This document shows positions 25,400-33,846 of a stretch of DNA of 64,000 nucleotides, one piece after another. This stretch comes from Oscillospiraceae bacterium (GTDB taxonomy: Bacteria; Bacillota; Clostridia; Oscillospirales; Ruminococcaceae): assembly GCA_017473015.1 (NCBI GenBank), contig JAFUNP010000022.1, positions 1-64,000 of the forward strand, in the 5' to 3' direction. The stretch's first letter is position 1. Each line of letters starts with the position of its first letter. Under the pieces are notes generated by a model. It saw only the letters and a list, made by a program, of their open reading frames with translations. It made no database searches and had not been told where the DNA came from. Both the position numbers and the translations under genes were made by a program.

Positions 25400-26743
25400 A
25401 TGACTGATATTTCACGCCGGGCATTTACAGCGTTAAAAATGCTGAATGATGCCGGTTTTCAGGCATATATAGTGGGCGGCGCAGTACGCGACAGTCTCAT
25501 GAATATACCGGCAGGTGATATTGATATAACAACAGATGCCTTTCCTGGTCAGGTAAAACGGATTTTTGCCGGGCACAGGGTGGTTGAAACAGGTATAAAG
25601 CACGGCACTGTTACTGTAATACTGGAAGATGAAAGCATTGAAATCACTACCTACCGTACCGAAAGCGGGTACACCGATTCCCGACATCCCGACAGTGTGC
25701 AGTTTACCGCCAGTCTGCAAGAGGACTGCGCCCGCAGGGATTTCACCATAAACGCCATCTGTTACAATCCTGCTGGCGGTATTATGGATTATTACGGTGG
25801 CAGGGAGGATATACAGAACAGGCGTATCCGCTGTGTGGGTGACCCTGTACAGCGTTTTACGGAAGATGCCCTGCGCATACTGCGTGCAGTGCGTTTTGCA
25901 TCGGTGCTGGGGTTTGAAATTGAATCTGAAACAAAAAAGGCTGTTTTCAGCTGTGCCCATTTGCTGAAAAACATTTCACCGGAAAGAATTTATGCAGAAC
26001 TGATAAAGCTGATATGCGGTATTAATGTAAAACAGATTCTGCTGGAATACACTGAGGTTCTGGCGGTTTTTATGCCGGAAATTATGGCTGCCAAAGGCTT
26101 TGACCAGAAAAATCATCACCATATCTATGATGTACTGGAGCATACCGCTGTAGCGGTGGAGAGTACGCCACCGATACCACAGCTGCGCCTGGCGGCATTG
26201 CTGCATGATTTGGGCAAACCACATACTTTTACCATTGATGAAAATGGAGTAGGGCATTTTTACGGCCATGGGGAAACCAGCTGGAGGCTGGCCTGTGATA
26301 TACTGCGCAGGCTGAAAGTGTCCAATGATGATTTCCGGCTGATAACCACACTGGTGCGTTATCATGACACACCTTTAGCAACTACAGAAAAATCTGTGCG
26401 CCGTGCCCTGAACAAATACGGCGAAACAGGCCTGAAGCTGCTGCTTCGGCTGAAAAGGGCTGATAACCGCGGCCAGAATATCCGTGATTTTGACCGCACT
26501 GCCGAGTATGACCGTCTGGAAGAAATGATTGATTATGTGTTGGAAAAGCAACAGTGCTTCTCCCTGAAACAGCTGGCCGTAAACGGCAGCGACCTGATGG
26601 CTTCCGGAATACCACCGTCTCCGCAGCTGGGCCGCATGCTGGACACCCTGCTGGATATGGTGATAAATGGTGAAATTGAAAATAACAGGGAAAAACTGCT
26701 GGCGGCAGCAGAAATATTGAGAAATAAAGAAACAGGCATTTAA
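25400..26743 (+). CDS. cca: CCA tRNA nucleotidyltransferase (class II poly-A polymerase/CCA-adding family), 447 aa
   Basis: Adds or repairs the 3' CCA of tRNAs. The nucleotidyltransferase head is clear: AYIVGGAVRDSLM (GG/RD signature), DIDITTDA (metal aspartates), then RRDFTINAICYN and the tRNA-binding neck RILRAVRFASVLGFEIE. An HD domain follows from about residue 240 (HHHIYDVLEHTAVAV, LAALLHDLGKP), as in the HD-containing bacterial subfamily. It starts with a GGGAGGTG ribosome site; a downstream repeat element separates the gene from its terminator. Confidence 0.93.
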   Translation: MTDISRRAFTALKMLNDAGFQAYIVGGAVRDSLMNIPAGDIDITTDAFPGQVKRIFAGHRVVETGIKHGTVTVILEDESIEITTYRTESGYTDSRHPDSVQFTASLQEDCARRDFTINAICYNPAGGIMDYYGGREDIQNRRIRCVGDPVQRFTEDALRILRAVRFASVLGFEIESETKKAVFSCAHLLKNISPERIYAELIKLICGINVKQILLEYTEVLAVFMPEIMAAKGFDQKNHHHIYDVLEHTAVAVESTPPIPQLRLAALLHDLGKPHTFTIDENGVGHFYGHGETSWRLACDILRRLKVSNDDFRLITTLVRYHDTPLATTEKSVRRALNKYGETGLKLLLRLKRADNRGQNIRDFDRTAEYDRLEEMIDYVLEKQQCFSLKQLAVNGSDLMASGIPPSPQLGRMLDTLLDMVINGEIENNREKLLAAAEILRNKETGI

Positions 26744-26751
26744 GATTGAAA

Positions 26752-26957
26752 AACGGGCGGATGCTATACCTTTCAGGGCATGCCTCCGCCCCTACGCGCT
26801 TTGTTCTTTCACATAGTATCTTGCGGGGCGCCGTTTTCTCGATGCCCTGTCGGTTTAGCAGTAAGATTCCTATGCACGCATTGATTGTGCTTAAAAAGAC
26901 AGAATGTCAGTTTGTTCGCCAACTGATGTAGGGGACGATGCCTACATCGTCCCGCAG
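26752..26957. repeat. GTAGGGG-type hairpin repeats flanking about 110 bases (possible MITE-like element)
   Basis: The left unit (about 26754-26797), read on the minus strand, begins GTAGGGGCGGAGG and ends CATCCGCCCG. The right unit (about 26929-26955) reads GTAGGGGACGATG, CCTA, CATCGTCCC, with a perfect 9-bp stem. The two units share the GTAGGGG start and the self-complementary layout but lie in opposite orientation. They flank non-coding DNA between cca and its likely terminator. Such short GC-rich hairpin repeats are scattered in gut Firmicutes genomes. No ORF spans the element. Confidence 0.55.
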
Positions 26958-26959
26958 TA

Positions 26960-26990
26960 AAAAACAGGCCTTGTGCCTGTTTTTTCTTTT
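26960..26990 (+). terminator. terminator
   Basis: AACAGGC / GCCTGTT stem with 5-base loop inside an A-run/T-run context (AAAA...TTTTTTC). Probably the cca terminator, displaced by the repeat. Confidence 0.8.
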
Positions 26991-27101
26991 ATCACAGTAT
27001 TTTCATCCGTCATAAACTGCAAAAAGGGAATAAAATTTTGATTTTGGATAATATTAACCTTAAGCATTATTATGCATAAACAAATGCGAAGGAGTATATT
27101 T

Positions 27102-27863
27102 ATGAAAAAAATATTTGCAGGTATACTTGCTGCTGCGCTTATGGTCTCCATAACCGCCTGTGGCAGAACCACCGATACGATGAACAACTGGAATTACAAA
27201 ACAGGTCTGGCCACTTATACACGCACAGGAGGCGCCTACGGTACAGCCGGAGCCACTGACCAGGTGACCTCTACAATGGTAGCAGCGGTTTTTGATGCCA
27301 ACGGCAAAATCGTGAAAATTAATATTGATGAAGTGGAGTCCCGTCCGGGCGCTGCCGGTGAAATCATCAGTAAAAAAGAACTGGGCTATGATTATGGCAT
27401 GAAAGCTGCCAGCGGCATAGGTAAAGAATGGCACGAACAGATAGAAAACCTGGAAAAATGGCTGGAGGGGAAGGATATCAGCCGGCTGACATCTACTGTG
27501 ACAGGCAGGATGGGAGAATATATGTACAGCAACTCCCGGCCATCTGCAGCCGCGGATGAGCAGATAGTCCGCAATTCAGACGGTACTGTAGGCGGCACAA
27601 TGCCAGACAGTGCTATGGCAAATTCCGGTGCAATGGACAACTCCGGCACTATGGACAATTCCGGTACAGCAAATTCCGGCGGTATGATGGGTGATGTAAT
27701 GGACGGTGTGAACAGCGCCATTGACAACATGACTGACGGCGGTGACAATCAGACAGGTACCACTGCCGGTATGTGGGCAGATGAAGACCTGCGTGCCATG
27801 GTTACAATCGACACCACAAATATTCAGACAGCCATTGAAAAAGCCTGGAGAAACGCAAAATAA
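27102..27863 (+). CDS. lipoprotein of unknown function with FMN-binding-like features, 253 aa
   Basis: The start at 27102 follows a GAAGGAG site; an ATG ten codons earlier lacks one. Signal peptide with lipobox ITAC (Cys near residue 19). The core, YKTGLATYTRTGGAYGTAG then TSTMVAAVFDANGKIVKINI and SKKELGYDYGMK, resembles extracellular FMN-binding/pheromone-type lipoproteins seen in Clostridia. No FMN-attachment threonine motif is obvious. Residues about 175-210 are a low-complexity stretch of NSGAMDNSGTMDNSG repeats. The end, EDLRAMVTIDTTNIQTAIEK, looks like a second copy of the small domain's last strand and helix. Exported and membrane-anchored. Confidence 0.75.
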   Translation: MKKIFAGILAAALMVSITACGRTTDTMNNWNYKTGLATYTRTGGAYGTAGATDQVTSTMVAAVFDANGKIVKINIDEVESRPGAAGEIISKKELGYDYGMKAASGIGKEWHEQIENLEKWLEGKDISRLTSTVTGRMGEYMYSNSRPSAAADEQIVRNSDGTVGGTMPDSAMANSGAMDNSGTMDNSGTANSGGMMGDVMDGVNSAIDNMTDGGDNQTGTTAGMWADEDLRAMVTIDTTNIQTAIEKAWRNAK

Positions 27864-27874
27864 TATTCTGACTG

Positions 27875-27915
27875 ATGTCATTCCACTGCTGAAATGCGGC
27901 GGAATGACATTTTTG
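27875..27915 (+). terminator. terminator after the lipoprotein
   Basis: Stem ATGTCATTCC / GGAATGACAT with a structured 16-base loop, then TTTTTG. Confidence 0.85.
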
Positions 27916-28011
27916 TCGTAAGTGACACTTATTCCGTTGAATTTATTTTCGCTTTGAGTTACAATTATATTAAATTTCAAAGTCGTAAATATATAAAGGA
28001 GATAAATTACT

Positions 28012-29025
28012 ATGGATTACAAACAGGTACTTGAAGCTGCACGCGGCAACATCGGCCCATATTGCAAAGCATGCCCCGTGTGCAACGGTTTGCGGTGCAA
28101 AAACCAGATTCCCGGCCCTGGTGCAAAAGGCAACGGCGATGTGGCAATCCGCAACTACAACAAATGGCAGGAAATCCGCATAAATATGGATACCCTCTGC
28201 GAAAATGTGACACCTGATACATCTGTGGAGCTTTTCGGCAAAAAATTTGACCTGCCTGTATTTGCAGGCCCTGTAGGTGCTGTAAAGCTGCACTATGGTG
28301 AAAAATACACCGACGAAGAATACAACGATATTATTATCAGCGGTGCAAAAGCCGCAGGTATTGCTGCTTTCACAGGTGACGGCACAAACCCTGCTGTTAT
28401 GCAGGCGGCTGCCAAAGCTGTTACCAAATATGACGGTTGCGGCGTTCCTACCATCAAACCCTGGAATATTGACACGATAAAAGAAAAATTTGCCCTTATC
28501 AAAGACAGTGGCTGCTTTGCAGTGGCTATGGATGTGGATGCTGCAGGTCTTCCTTTCCTGAAAAACATGACACCTCCTGCTGGCAGCAAAACTGTGGCAC
28601 AGCTGAAAGAAGTGGTTGCCCTGTCACCGGCACCGTTTATAGTAAAAGGCGTTATGACCGTTGCCGGCGCACTGAAAGCCAAAGAAGCAGGTGCAGCTGC
28701 CATTGTTGTGTCCAACCACGGCGGTCGTGTTCTGGACGGCACACCATCCACAGCAGAAGTTCTGCCTGCCATCGTAAAGGCAGTTGGTGACGATATGACC
28801 ATTCTTGTGGATGGCGGTATCAGAACAGGTCTGGATATTTTCCGCGCTCTGGCTCTGGGTGCAGACGGTGTTATTATCGCACGCCCTTATGTGACTGCTG
28901 TTTACGGCGGCGCACAGGAAGGCGTGAAAGTGTACACAGACAAACTGAAAGCCGAACTGGCCGATATTATGTCTATGTGCGGTGCAAAAACAATCGCAGA
29001 CATCAACGCAGAAATGCTGTTTTAA
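28012..29025 (+). CDS. FMN-dependent alpha-hydroxy-acid oxidase/dehydrogenase family protein, 337 aa
   Basis: TIM-barrel FMN enzyme of the lactate/glycolate oxidase family. Seen: FAGPVGAVKLHYG near residue 85, the catalytic-base region IVVSNHGGRVLDGTPS (His and Arg of the HGGR motif), IVKGV (FMN-contact Lys) and the phosphate-binding end DGGIRTGLDIFRALALGADG. An unusual cysteine cluster at the N-terminus (CKACPVCNGLRCKN, about residues 19-32) could bind metal or regulate redox state; it is not part of the classical oxidases. A strong AAAGGAG site precedes it. The SDR gene follows 13 bases later, suggesting a shared hydroxy-acid pathway. Substrate unknown. Confidence 0.85.
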   Translation: MDYKQVLEAARGNIGPYCKACPVCNGLRCKNQIPGPGAKGNGDVAIRNYNKWQEIRINMDTLCENVTPDTSVELFGKKFDLPVFAGPVGAVKLHYGEKYTDEEYNDIIISGAKAAGIAAFTGDGTNPAVMQAAAKAVTKYDGCGVPTIKPWNIDTIKEKFALIKDSGCFAVAMDVDAAGLPFLKNMTPPAGSKTVAQLKEVVALSPAPFIVKGVMTVAGALKAKEAGAAAIVVSNHGGRVLDGTPSTAEVLPAIVKAVGDDMTILVDGGIRTGLDIFRALALGADGVIIARPYVTAVYGGAQEGVKVYTDKLKAELADIMSMCGAKTIADINAEMLF

Positions 29026-29038
29026 TAAGAGGTGAATT

Positions 29039-29815
29039 ATGGAAAGCAGAGTAAAAGGGAGAATAGCCATTGTTACAGGTGCCACCAGCGGCATCGGCCG
29101 CGCCAGTGCCATTGAACTGGCAAAACTTGGTGCAAATGTTATTATCAGCGGCCGCCGTGAAAACCGACTGGCTGAACTGAAAGCAGAAATCGAGGCCCTG
29201 GGCGCAAAAGCATATCCACTGGTAATGGATGTAAGCAAATCCGCAGATGTAAAGGAAAAAATGGCATCTCTCCCTGACGAATGGAAAGATATTGATTTTC
29301 TTGTAAACAATGCCGGTATGGCAGTGGGCACTGAAAAAGTGTTTGAAAGCGAAATGGAAGACTATGATGTGGTTATCGACACCAATGTGAAAGGTCTTCT
29401 CTATATGATAAAGGCTGTTGTGCCGCAGATGGTAAAAAGAAACTCCACAGGTGTAGTTGTGAATATGGGCAGCGTGGCCGGCAATATCGCTTATGGCGGC
29501 GGTGCTGTTTACTGCGGCAGCAAGGCAGCGGTAAGATATATCACCGACGGTCTGCGAATCGACCTGATGGACACCCCAATCCGTGTGACCTGCATTGAAC
29601 CGGGTCTGGTGGAAACAGAATTTTCCATCATCCGTTTCCGTGGTGATGCCGACAAAGCTAAAGCTGTTTACACAGGTATCGATGCTCTCACAAGCGAAGA
29701 CATCGGCGCAGCAGTGGCTTATGTGTGCAATCTGCCGGAAAATGTACAGATTCCTGAAATGGTTCTCACCCCAGCCCACCAGGCAGACAGCATCAATAAA
29801 CATTATGAAAAATAA
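29039..29815 (+). CDS. short-chain dehydrogenase/reductase (YdfG-like), 258 aa
   Basis: NAD(P)-dependent oxidoreductase. The Rossmann start IAIVTGATSGIGRASA (TGxxxGIG), the Arg pair in ISGRRENRL (favouring NADP), NNAG at about residue 88, and the catalytic YCGSK (YxxxK) with an upstream Ser in MGSVAG are all present. The family includes enzymes oxidising serine and 3-hydroxy acids. That would fit its coupling to the upstream FMN hydroxy-acid enzyme, but the substrate cannot be read from sequence. Length is normal; a very strong terminator follows. Confidence 0.9.
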   Translation: MESRVKGRIAIVTGATSGIGRASAIELAKLGANVIISGRRENRLAELKAEIEALGAKAYPLVMDVSKSADVKEKMASLPDEWKDIDFLVNNAGMAVGTEKVFESEMEDYDVVIDTNVKGLLYMIKAVVPQMVKRNSTGVVVNMGSVAGNIAYGGGAVYCGSKAAVRYITDGLRIDLMDTPIRVTCIEPGLVETEFSIIRFRGDADKAKAVYTGIDALTSEDIGAAVAYVCNLPENVQIPEMVLTPAHQADSINKHYEK

Positions 29816-29817
29816 GA

Positions 29818-29843
29818 AAAAGCGGTGCACTGCACCGCTTTTG
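29818..29843 (+). terminator. terminator of the oxidase-SDR operon
   Basis: Twelve-bp inverted repeat AAAAGCGGTGCA / TGCACCGCTTTT separated by one base, then TG and TT. Confidence 0.85.
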
Positions 29844-29949
29844 TTATTATTCCACAATTCTGTTATGCATTTTTCTACACTGCCTGTCACCGAAAAGTCA
29901 TAATAGTATGATAAACTATAAATAAAGATATATGAAAAGGGGTGTGCAT

Positions 29950-31530
29950 ATGAAAAAGCTTACTGCTTTTATCCTTTCCTTTGTATTGATGCTGATGCTG
30001 TGTGGCTGTAATACCGCAGAAAATCCACCGACTGAAAATATAATAAACGGCAAAGATATGACCTGGTGGGAGGAAAACTGCAACAAAAATATTATCAATG
30101 CAGTATTGTCATGCGGAATTAATTATGCTTTCACAGATGTAACAGCCTCTGAAATAATTGACCTGTACAAAAAGATAGAAACAGCTGAGGAAATTACAGT
30201 TACCCAGCTGACAAGAAGTTACTATGACTATTCTTACGGTATGTCATTGCTTTCCAAAACTGATGATACCCATTATCTGCAGGCTTATTTTATCTGCGAT
30301 TTTAAATATGTGGTGCTTTACCCTGATGGCGAAAATACACCCCATATCTACTGTCTGTCCAATGGAGAAGAAATAAAGCAGTTTTTTGTGGAAAAGGAAA
30401 TGTGTATCGCCCCTGACCAGTGGGAAAATATGCTTGACCTGACTGAAGACTATCTGAGAAATGCATCTGTTGAGGAAATAAACGCCACCACACTTTCAGG
30501 TCTGTATAATCAGCCTAAAGCTGATATACCGGCAGACTATGTGCTGAAATATACCGATTCCACATCGCTGGGGCGTAAATATTCATCAGGTGCCGCTGCG
30601 GTTGTTTATGAAATGTACAAAGCTGCTGTGTTCGGCCCGGCTGACAGCGACAGCGAAAACAGAGTGTATTCTTTCAGATTTGAAATAGCTTATGACGGAC
30701 CGCAGCCGGCTATTATCCAGAAATACATTGTGGACAATGGCATTACAGACTATAAACCGGACAGCTACACCCTTGCCGATATGGATTACACTCTGTGGCG
30801 CGATAAAATCGGCAACTGTGAATACAACGGCTACACTATAGAGCCGGGTATCAGAACAAACGGTCACGGTTACAGTGCCTGGTCCGGTGCACCGGATTTC
30901 AACAGCGATTTTATGTACTGTCTTGATACCCTGCAGCTGGGCGAAATTGCTGATGTGAACAAGGCCGATTACAAACTGTCCCCTGTATACACCCTTACAC
31001 TGCAAAAGGACAGCCGGTCACCTGATATTGAAAAACTGTTTACTGTATATTTTTACGAAGACTGCAAATACGCTTCTGTGTGTGACTGCGACGGCTGGAC
31101 TTCCCGCAATGATTGCAGCGTTCACCCTGTTTACACAGTGGAAAATCCGCAGATGGTGCAGGAAACACTGAAAAAACACTATAAATACATTCCGTATGCA
31201 GATTATACGGAGATTGCGGATTATGCGGAGAAATATATAACAGAAAAAACAGAAAAACTGACAGAGAAGAATGTAACAGATATAGAGATACATAGCGGAG
31301 CAGAACTCTCACCTGTAATGAACAGAGTGGAAATATCACCGTATAAGGACTATGAAAATCCTGAAAGCGATGAGTATTACAGAGTAGAACTGCCACTGTG
31401 GTATTTTGACCTGGAAAACGATATACATACGGAATATCATCTGAATATGATAGTTCGGAAAACATTTTTCGGCTGGAAAACAACATGGGTGGAAATTTAC
31501 GAAAATATGCCTGAAAGTTATATAGCATAA
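29950..31530 (+). CDS. large lipoprotein of unknown function, 526 aa
   Basis: The ATG at 29950 is chosen over the one at 29932 because AGGGGTG (29938-29944) lies directly upstream. Signal peptide and lipobox LCGC (Cys about residue 20) show export and lipid anchoring. The body is acidic and rich in Tyr, Thr and Asp, without a domain I recognise; recurring pieces such as HYKYIPYADYTEI and YYRVELPLWYFDLEND suggest beta-rich lobes. The C-terminus ends at a TAA, after which the same frame stays open for another 74 codons with coding-like sequence (31531-31755), so the gene may be interrupted. Monocistronic. Confidence 0.7.
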   Translation: MKKLTAFILSFVLMLMLCGCNTAENPPTENIINGKDMTWWEENCNKNIINAVLSCGINYAFTDVTASEIIDLYKKIETAEEITVTQLTRSYYDYSYGMSLLSKTDDTHYLQAYFICDFKYVVLYPDGENTPHIYCLSNGEEIKQFFVEKEMCIAPDQWENMLDLTEDYLRNASVEEINATTLSGLYNQPKADIPADYVLKYTDSTSLGRKYSSGAAAVVYEMYKAAVFGPADSDSENRVYSFRFEIAYDGPQPAIIQKYIVDNGITDYKPDSYTLADMDYTLWRDKIGNCEYNGYTIEPGIRTNGHGYSAWSGAPDFNSDFMYCLDTLQLGEIADVNKADYKLSPVYTLTLQKDSRSPDIEKLFTVYFYEDCKYASVCDCDGWTSRNDCSVHPVYTVENPQMVQETLKKHYKYIPYADYTEIADYAEKYITEKTEKLTEKNVTDIEIHSGAELSPVMNRVEISPYKDYENPESDEYYRVELPLWYFDLENDIHTEYHLNMIVRKTFFGWKTTWVEIYENMPESYIA

Positions 31531-31755
31531 AACGCCATTGATTTACCGTCAGGCAGCTTTATCAGTGCTGATTACCGCAACGGCGATTTCCGGATAGATA
31601 TATACGGTCTGAAAGATTCTCCATATTACACTGTAGATACATATGTTATCACCACCGAAGGCGAAAAGCGTGCAGAGGTACGCGTGTTTACAGATGATAA
31701 CGGAAATATGGTAATTGATAAATTCTGGATACATCAGTTATGGACACATTCGTAA
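31531..31755 (+). pseudogene. in-frame continuation after the lipoprotein stop
   Basis: Directly after the stop at 31528-31530 the same frame runs 74 codons to TAA 31753-31755. It encodes LPSGSFISADYRNGDFRIDI, GLKDSPYYTVDTYVITTEGE and TDDNGNMVIDKFWIHQ. Its residue composition matches the protein before it, and it has no start codon or ribosome site of its own. It is either a C-terminal domain cut off by a nonsense mutation or the tail of a deleted paralogue. Confidence 0.5.
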
Positions 31756-31783
31756 TGTTTGTGAAAAAATTAGCAACATACTA

Positions 31784-31812
31784 TTGACATTATTATAATA
31801 AAATGATATAAG
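31784..31812 (+). promoter_or_regulatory. promoter of the riboswitch-amidohydrolase unit
   Basis: TTGACA (31784-31789), 17-base spacer, TATAAG (31807-31812). The predicted start, about 31819, is 19 bases before the riboswitch P1 strand. Confidence 0.85.
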
Positions 31813-31834
31813 TTAGATATTGCCATTATATGGC

Positions 31835-31993
31835 ACAGATAGAGGCGCGGCCACGAAAAGTAACCTGCCGAGGGGGCACCCGGTGAATCAGGCGAAAGGC
31901 AAAGCCGCCGAAACATGCAGAAGGCGTTCTGCCATGTTGGTGTAACGGATAATACCGTGTACACTCCTGTTGAAAAACAGAGGAGCTATCAGC
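31835..31993 (+). ncRNA. lysine riboswitch (L box) 2
   Basis: Same ordered core as the copy at 15108: GATAGAGGCGCGG (31838-31850), AGTAA, GCGAAAGGCAAAGCCGCCGA ending in AA at 31912, TGG, and GAGGAGCTATC closing at 31990. The CCGCCGAA core sits 67 bases after GATAG here and 68 in copy 1; the total span is 153 versus 158 bases. Sequences in the variable stems (for example ACATGCAGAA / TTCTGCCATGT) differ but keep pairing, which is good evidence for a real aptamer. A terminator follows at 32014. It controls an amidohydrolase gene, not a recognised lysine biosynthesis or transport gene. Confidence 0.85.
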
Positions 31994-32013
31994 AACCTGA
32001 ATTGTATTGATTT

Positions 32014-32050
32014 AAAGGTTCTGCATAGCCGCAGAACCTTTCTTTTTTGA
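32014..32050 (+). terminator. riboswitch-controlled terminator
   Basis: Perfect 11-bp stem AAAGGTTCTGC / GCAGAACCTTT with loop ATAGCC, then CTTTTTT; lies between the lysine aptamer and the amidohydrolase start. Confidence 0.9.
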
Positions 32051-32098
32051 GAATTCTGCGCTGATAATCACACACAGACAAAATTCGGAGGAAATTTT

Positions 32099-33706
32099 AT
32101 GAACACAATTTACTACAACGGCAACATCTATGTTGAAAGAGACAGATTTGTACAGGCTATGCTGGTTTCAGACGGTCTGGTACAGAAAATCGGCACACTG
32201 GAAGAAGTGACAGAAGGTCTGTGCCCAAAATGCGAAAAAGAAATGATTGACCTGGAAGGCAGAACAGTTATTCCTGGCTTCAACGACTCCCACAACCATA
32301 TCCTGAACACAGGTACAGCACTGTCCTGCGTTATTCTCCACGGCTCTACAGCCATGGCAGAAATCATCGAAAAAGGTCGTGACTTCCTGGCTGCACATCC
32401 ACTGAAAGCCGGCGATGTACTGGTAGGCCGCGGCTGGAACCAGGACTATTTTACAGATGAACAGCGTCTGCCTACAAGATATGACCTGGACAAAATCACT
32501 ACAGAATATCCTGTAGTTTACACACGTACATGCGGTCACATGCTGGTATGTAACTCCAAAGCACTGGAAGTGGCAGGCATTACAAAAGATTCTCAGCCAC
32601 TGCCTGGCGGTGAAATCTACAGAGATGAAAACGGCGAACCAAACGGCCAGTTCTCTGAAAACGCACAGCGCGTTATCCAGGGCATCATCCCTGCAGAAAC
32701 AGCAGAAAGCCTGTCTGAAAAACTGAACATAGCTATGGCTTATGCTGCCAGCCTGGGTATCACCACCCTCCAGACAAACGACATCAGCCGTGATGCTTGG
32801 AGAACAATTGAAGAAGCCTTCAAACTCACTTATGCAACTAATCCTAACGCTGTAAGAACATACAATCAGTGTGCATTTGCTGACACAGAATCCTATCAGG
32901 AATTCCTGGACGCAGGTCACAAAACAGGTGCAGGCGACGATATGTTTAAATTCGGTCCGCTGAAAATGTTTGTTGACGGCTCTCTGGGGGCACGCACAGC
33001 TCTGATGAGACAGCCATACGCTGATGATGCTACAACATGTGGCGTACCTACAATGACAGTTGAAAACTTTGAAGCTATGGTTAACCTGGCTGATGCAAAC
33101 GGCTGTCAGGTTGCTGTTCACGCTATTGGTGACGGTGCTATCGAAATGGTTCTCAATGCTTACGACAAAGTAATCGAAGGCCGCAACAACAAAAACCGTC
33201 ATGCAGTTATCCACTGTCAGATTACAGACAAAGCTCTGGTAGAAAGATTTACAGAACATGATATTCTGGCACAGGTACAGCCTATCTTTATCCACTACGA
33301 TATGAACATTGTTGCAGAACGCTGCGGCGAAGAACTGGCTTCCACATCCTACGCATTCGGTGATATGTACCGCATGGGTATCCATACATCCTTCGGTACA
33401 GACAGCCCTGTAGAAAACCTGCAGCCGTTTGAAAATCTGTACTGTGCAGTTACAAGAAAACGCCTGGACGGCGAAAGAACATACCGCCCAGACCAGTGTG
33501 TTGACATTTATGATGCTATCGACCAGTATACAGCAGGCTCTGCCTATGTGGAATTTGCAGAAGACAGAAAAGGCCGTCTGATGCCTGGCTATCTGGCTGA
33601 CTTTGCAGTTCTGGACAGAAATATCTTCACAGTTCCTTCAGAAGAAATCAAAGATGTACAGTGTGTAAGAACTGTAGTTGGCGGCAGAACAGTTTTTGAA
33701 AGATAA
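32099..33706 (+). CDS. amidohydrolase (YtcJ-like, Amidohydro_3) under a lysine riboswitch, 535 aa
   Basis: Cytoplasmic metal-dependent hydrolase of the YtcJ/Amidohydro_3 group; length is typical. Seen: VIPGFNDSHNHILNTG (metal HxH), GRGWNQDYF, VDGSLGARTALM, VHAIGDGAIEM and IHCQ (metal His residues), and FGTDSPVENL (metal Asp). The family cleaves C-N bonds, but the substrate of most members is unknown. GGAGG precedes the start. The lysine riboswitch and terminator upstream imply synthesis when lysine is scarce. I infer a role in releasing lysine, or a precursor, from an N-substituted form. It is single-gene, with a terminator after it. Confidence 0.88.
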   Translation: MNTIYYNGNIYVERDRFVQAMLVSDGLVQKIGTLEEVTEGLCPKCEKEMIDLEGRTVIPGFNDSHNHILNTGTALSCVILHGSTAMAEIIEKGRDFLAAHPLKAGDVLVGRGWNQDYFTDEQRLPTRYDLDKITTEYPVVYTRTCGHMLVCNSKALEVAGITKDSQPLPGGEIYRDENGEPNGQFSENAQRVIQGIIPAETAESLSEKLNIAMAYAASLGITTLQTNDISRDAWRTIEEAFKLTYATNPNAVRTYNQCAFADTESYQEFLDAGHKTGAGDDMFKFGPLKMFVDGSLGARTALMRQPYADDATTCGVPTMTVENFEAMVNLADANGCQVAVHAIGDGAIEMVLNAYDKVIEGRNNKNRHAVIHCQITDKALVERFTEHDILAQVQPIFIHYDMNIVAERCGEELASTSYAFGDMYRMGIHTSFGTDSPVENLQPFENLYCAVTRKRLDGERTYRPDQCVDIYDAIDQYTAGSAYVEFAEDRKGRLMPGYLADFAVLDRNIFTVPSEEIKDVQCVRTVVGGRTVFER

Positions 33707-33740
33707 CAGTTTATAAATCCCATATACTATAAACCCTGAA

Positions 33741-33775
33741 AAAAGACGGAGTGAGAAATCACTCCGTCTTTTATG
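33741..33775 (+). terminator. terminator of the amidohydrolase gene
   Basis: Fourteen-bp perfect stem AAAAGACGGAGTGA / TCACTCCGTCTTTT with GAAA loop. Confidence 0.93.
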
Positions 33776-33793
33776 TTTCTGTTTAAAACCGAT

Positions 33794-33825
33794 AAAAAAT
33801 CCGGGATGAACACTTCACCCCGGAT
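33794..33825 (-). terminator. terminator of the small membrane protein gene
   Basis: ATCCGGG / CCCGGAT arms extended by TGA/TCA, with an A-run on the plus side that gives a U-tract on the minus strand. Confidence 0.8.
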
Positions 33826-33846
33826 ATGTTTTGTGTTATCAGGCTA

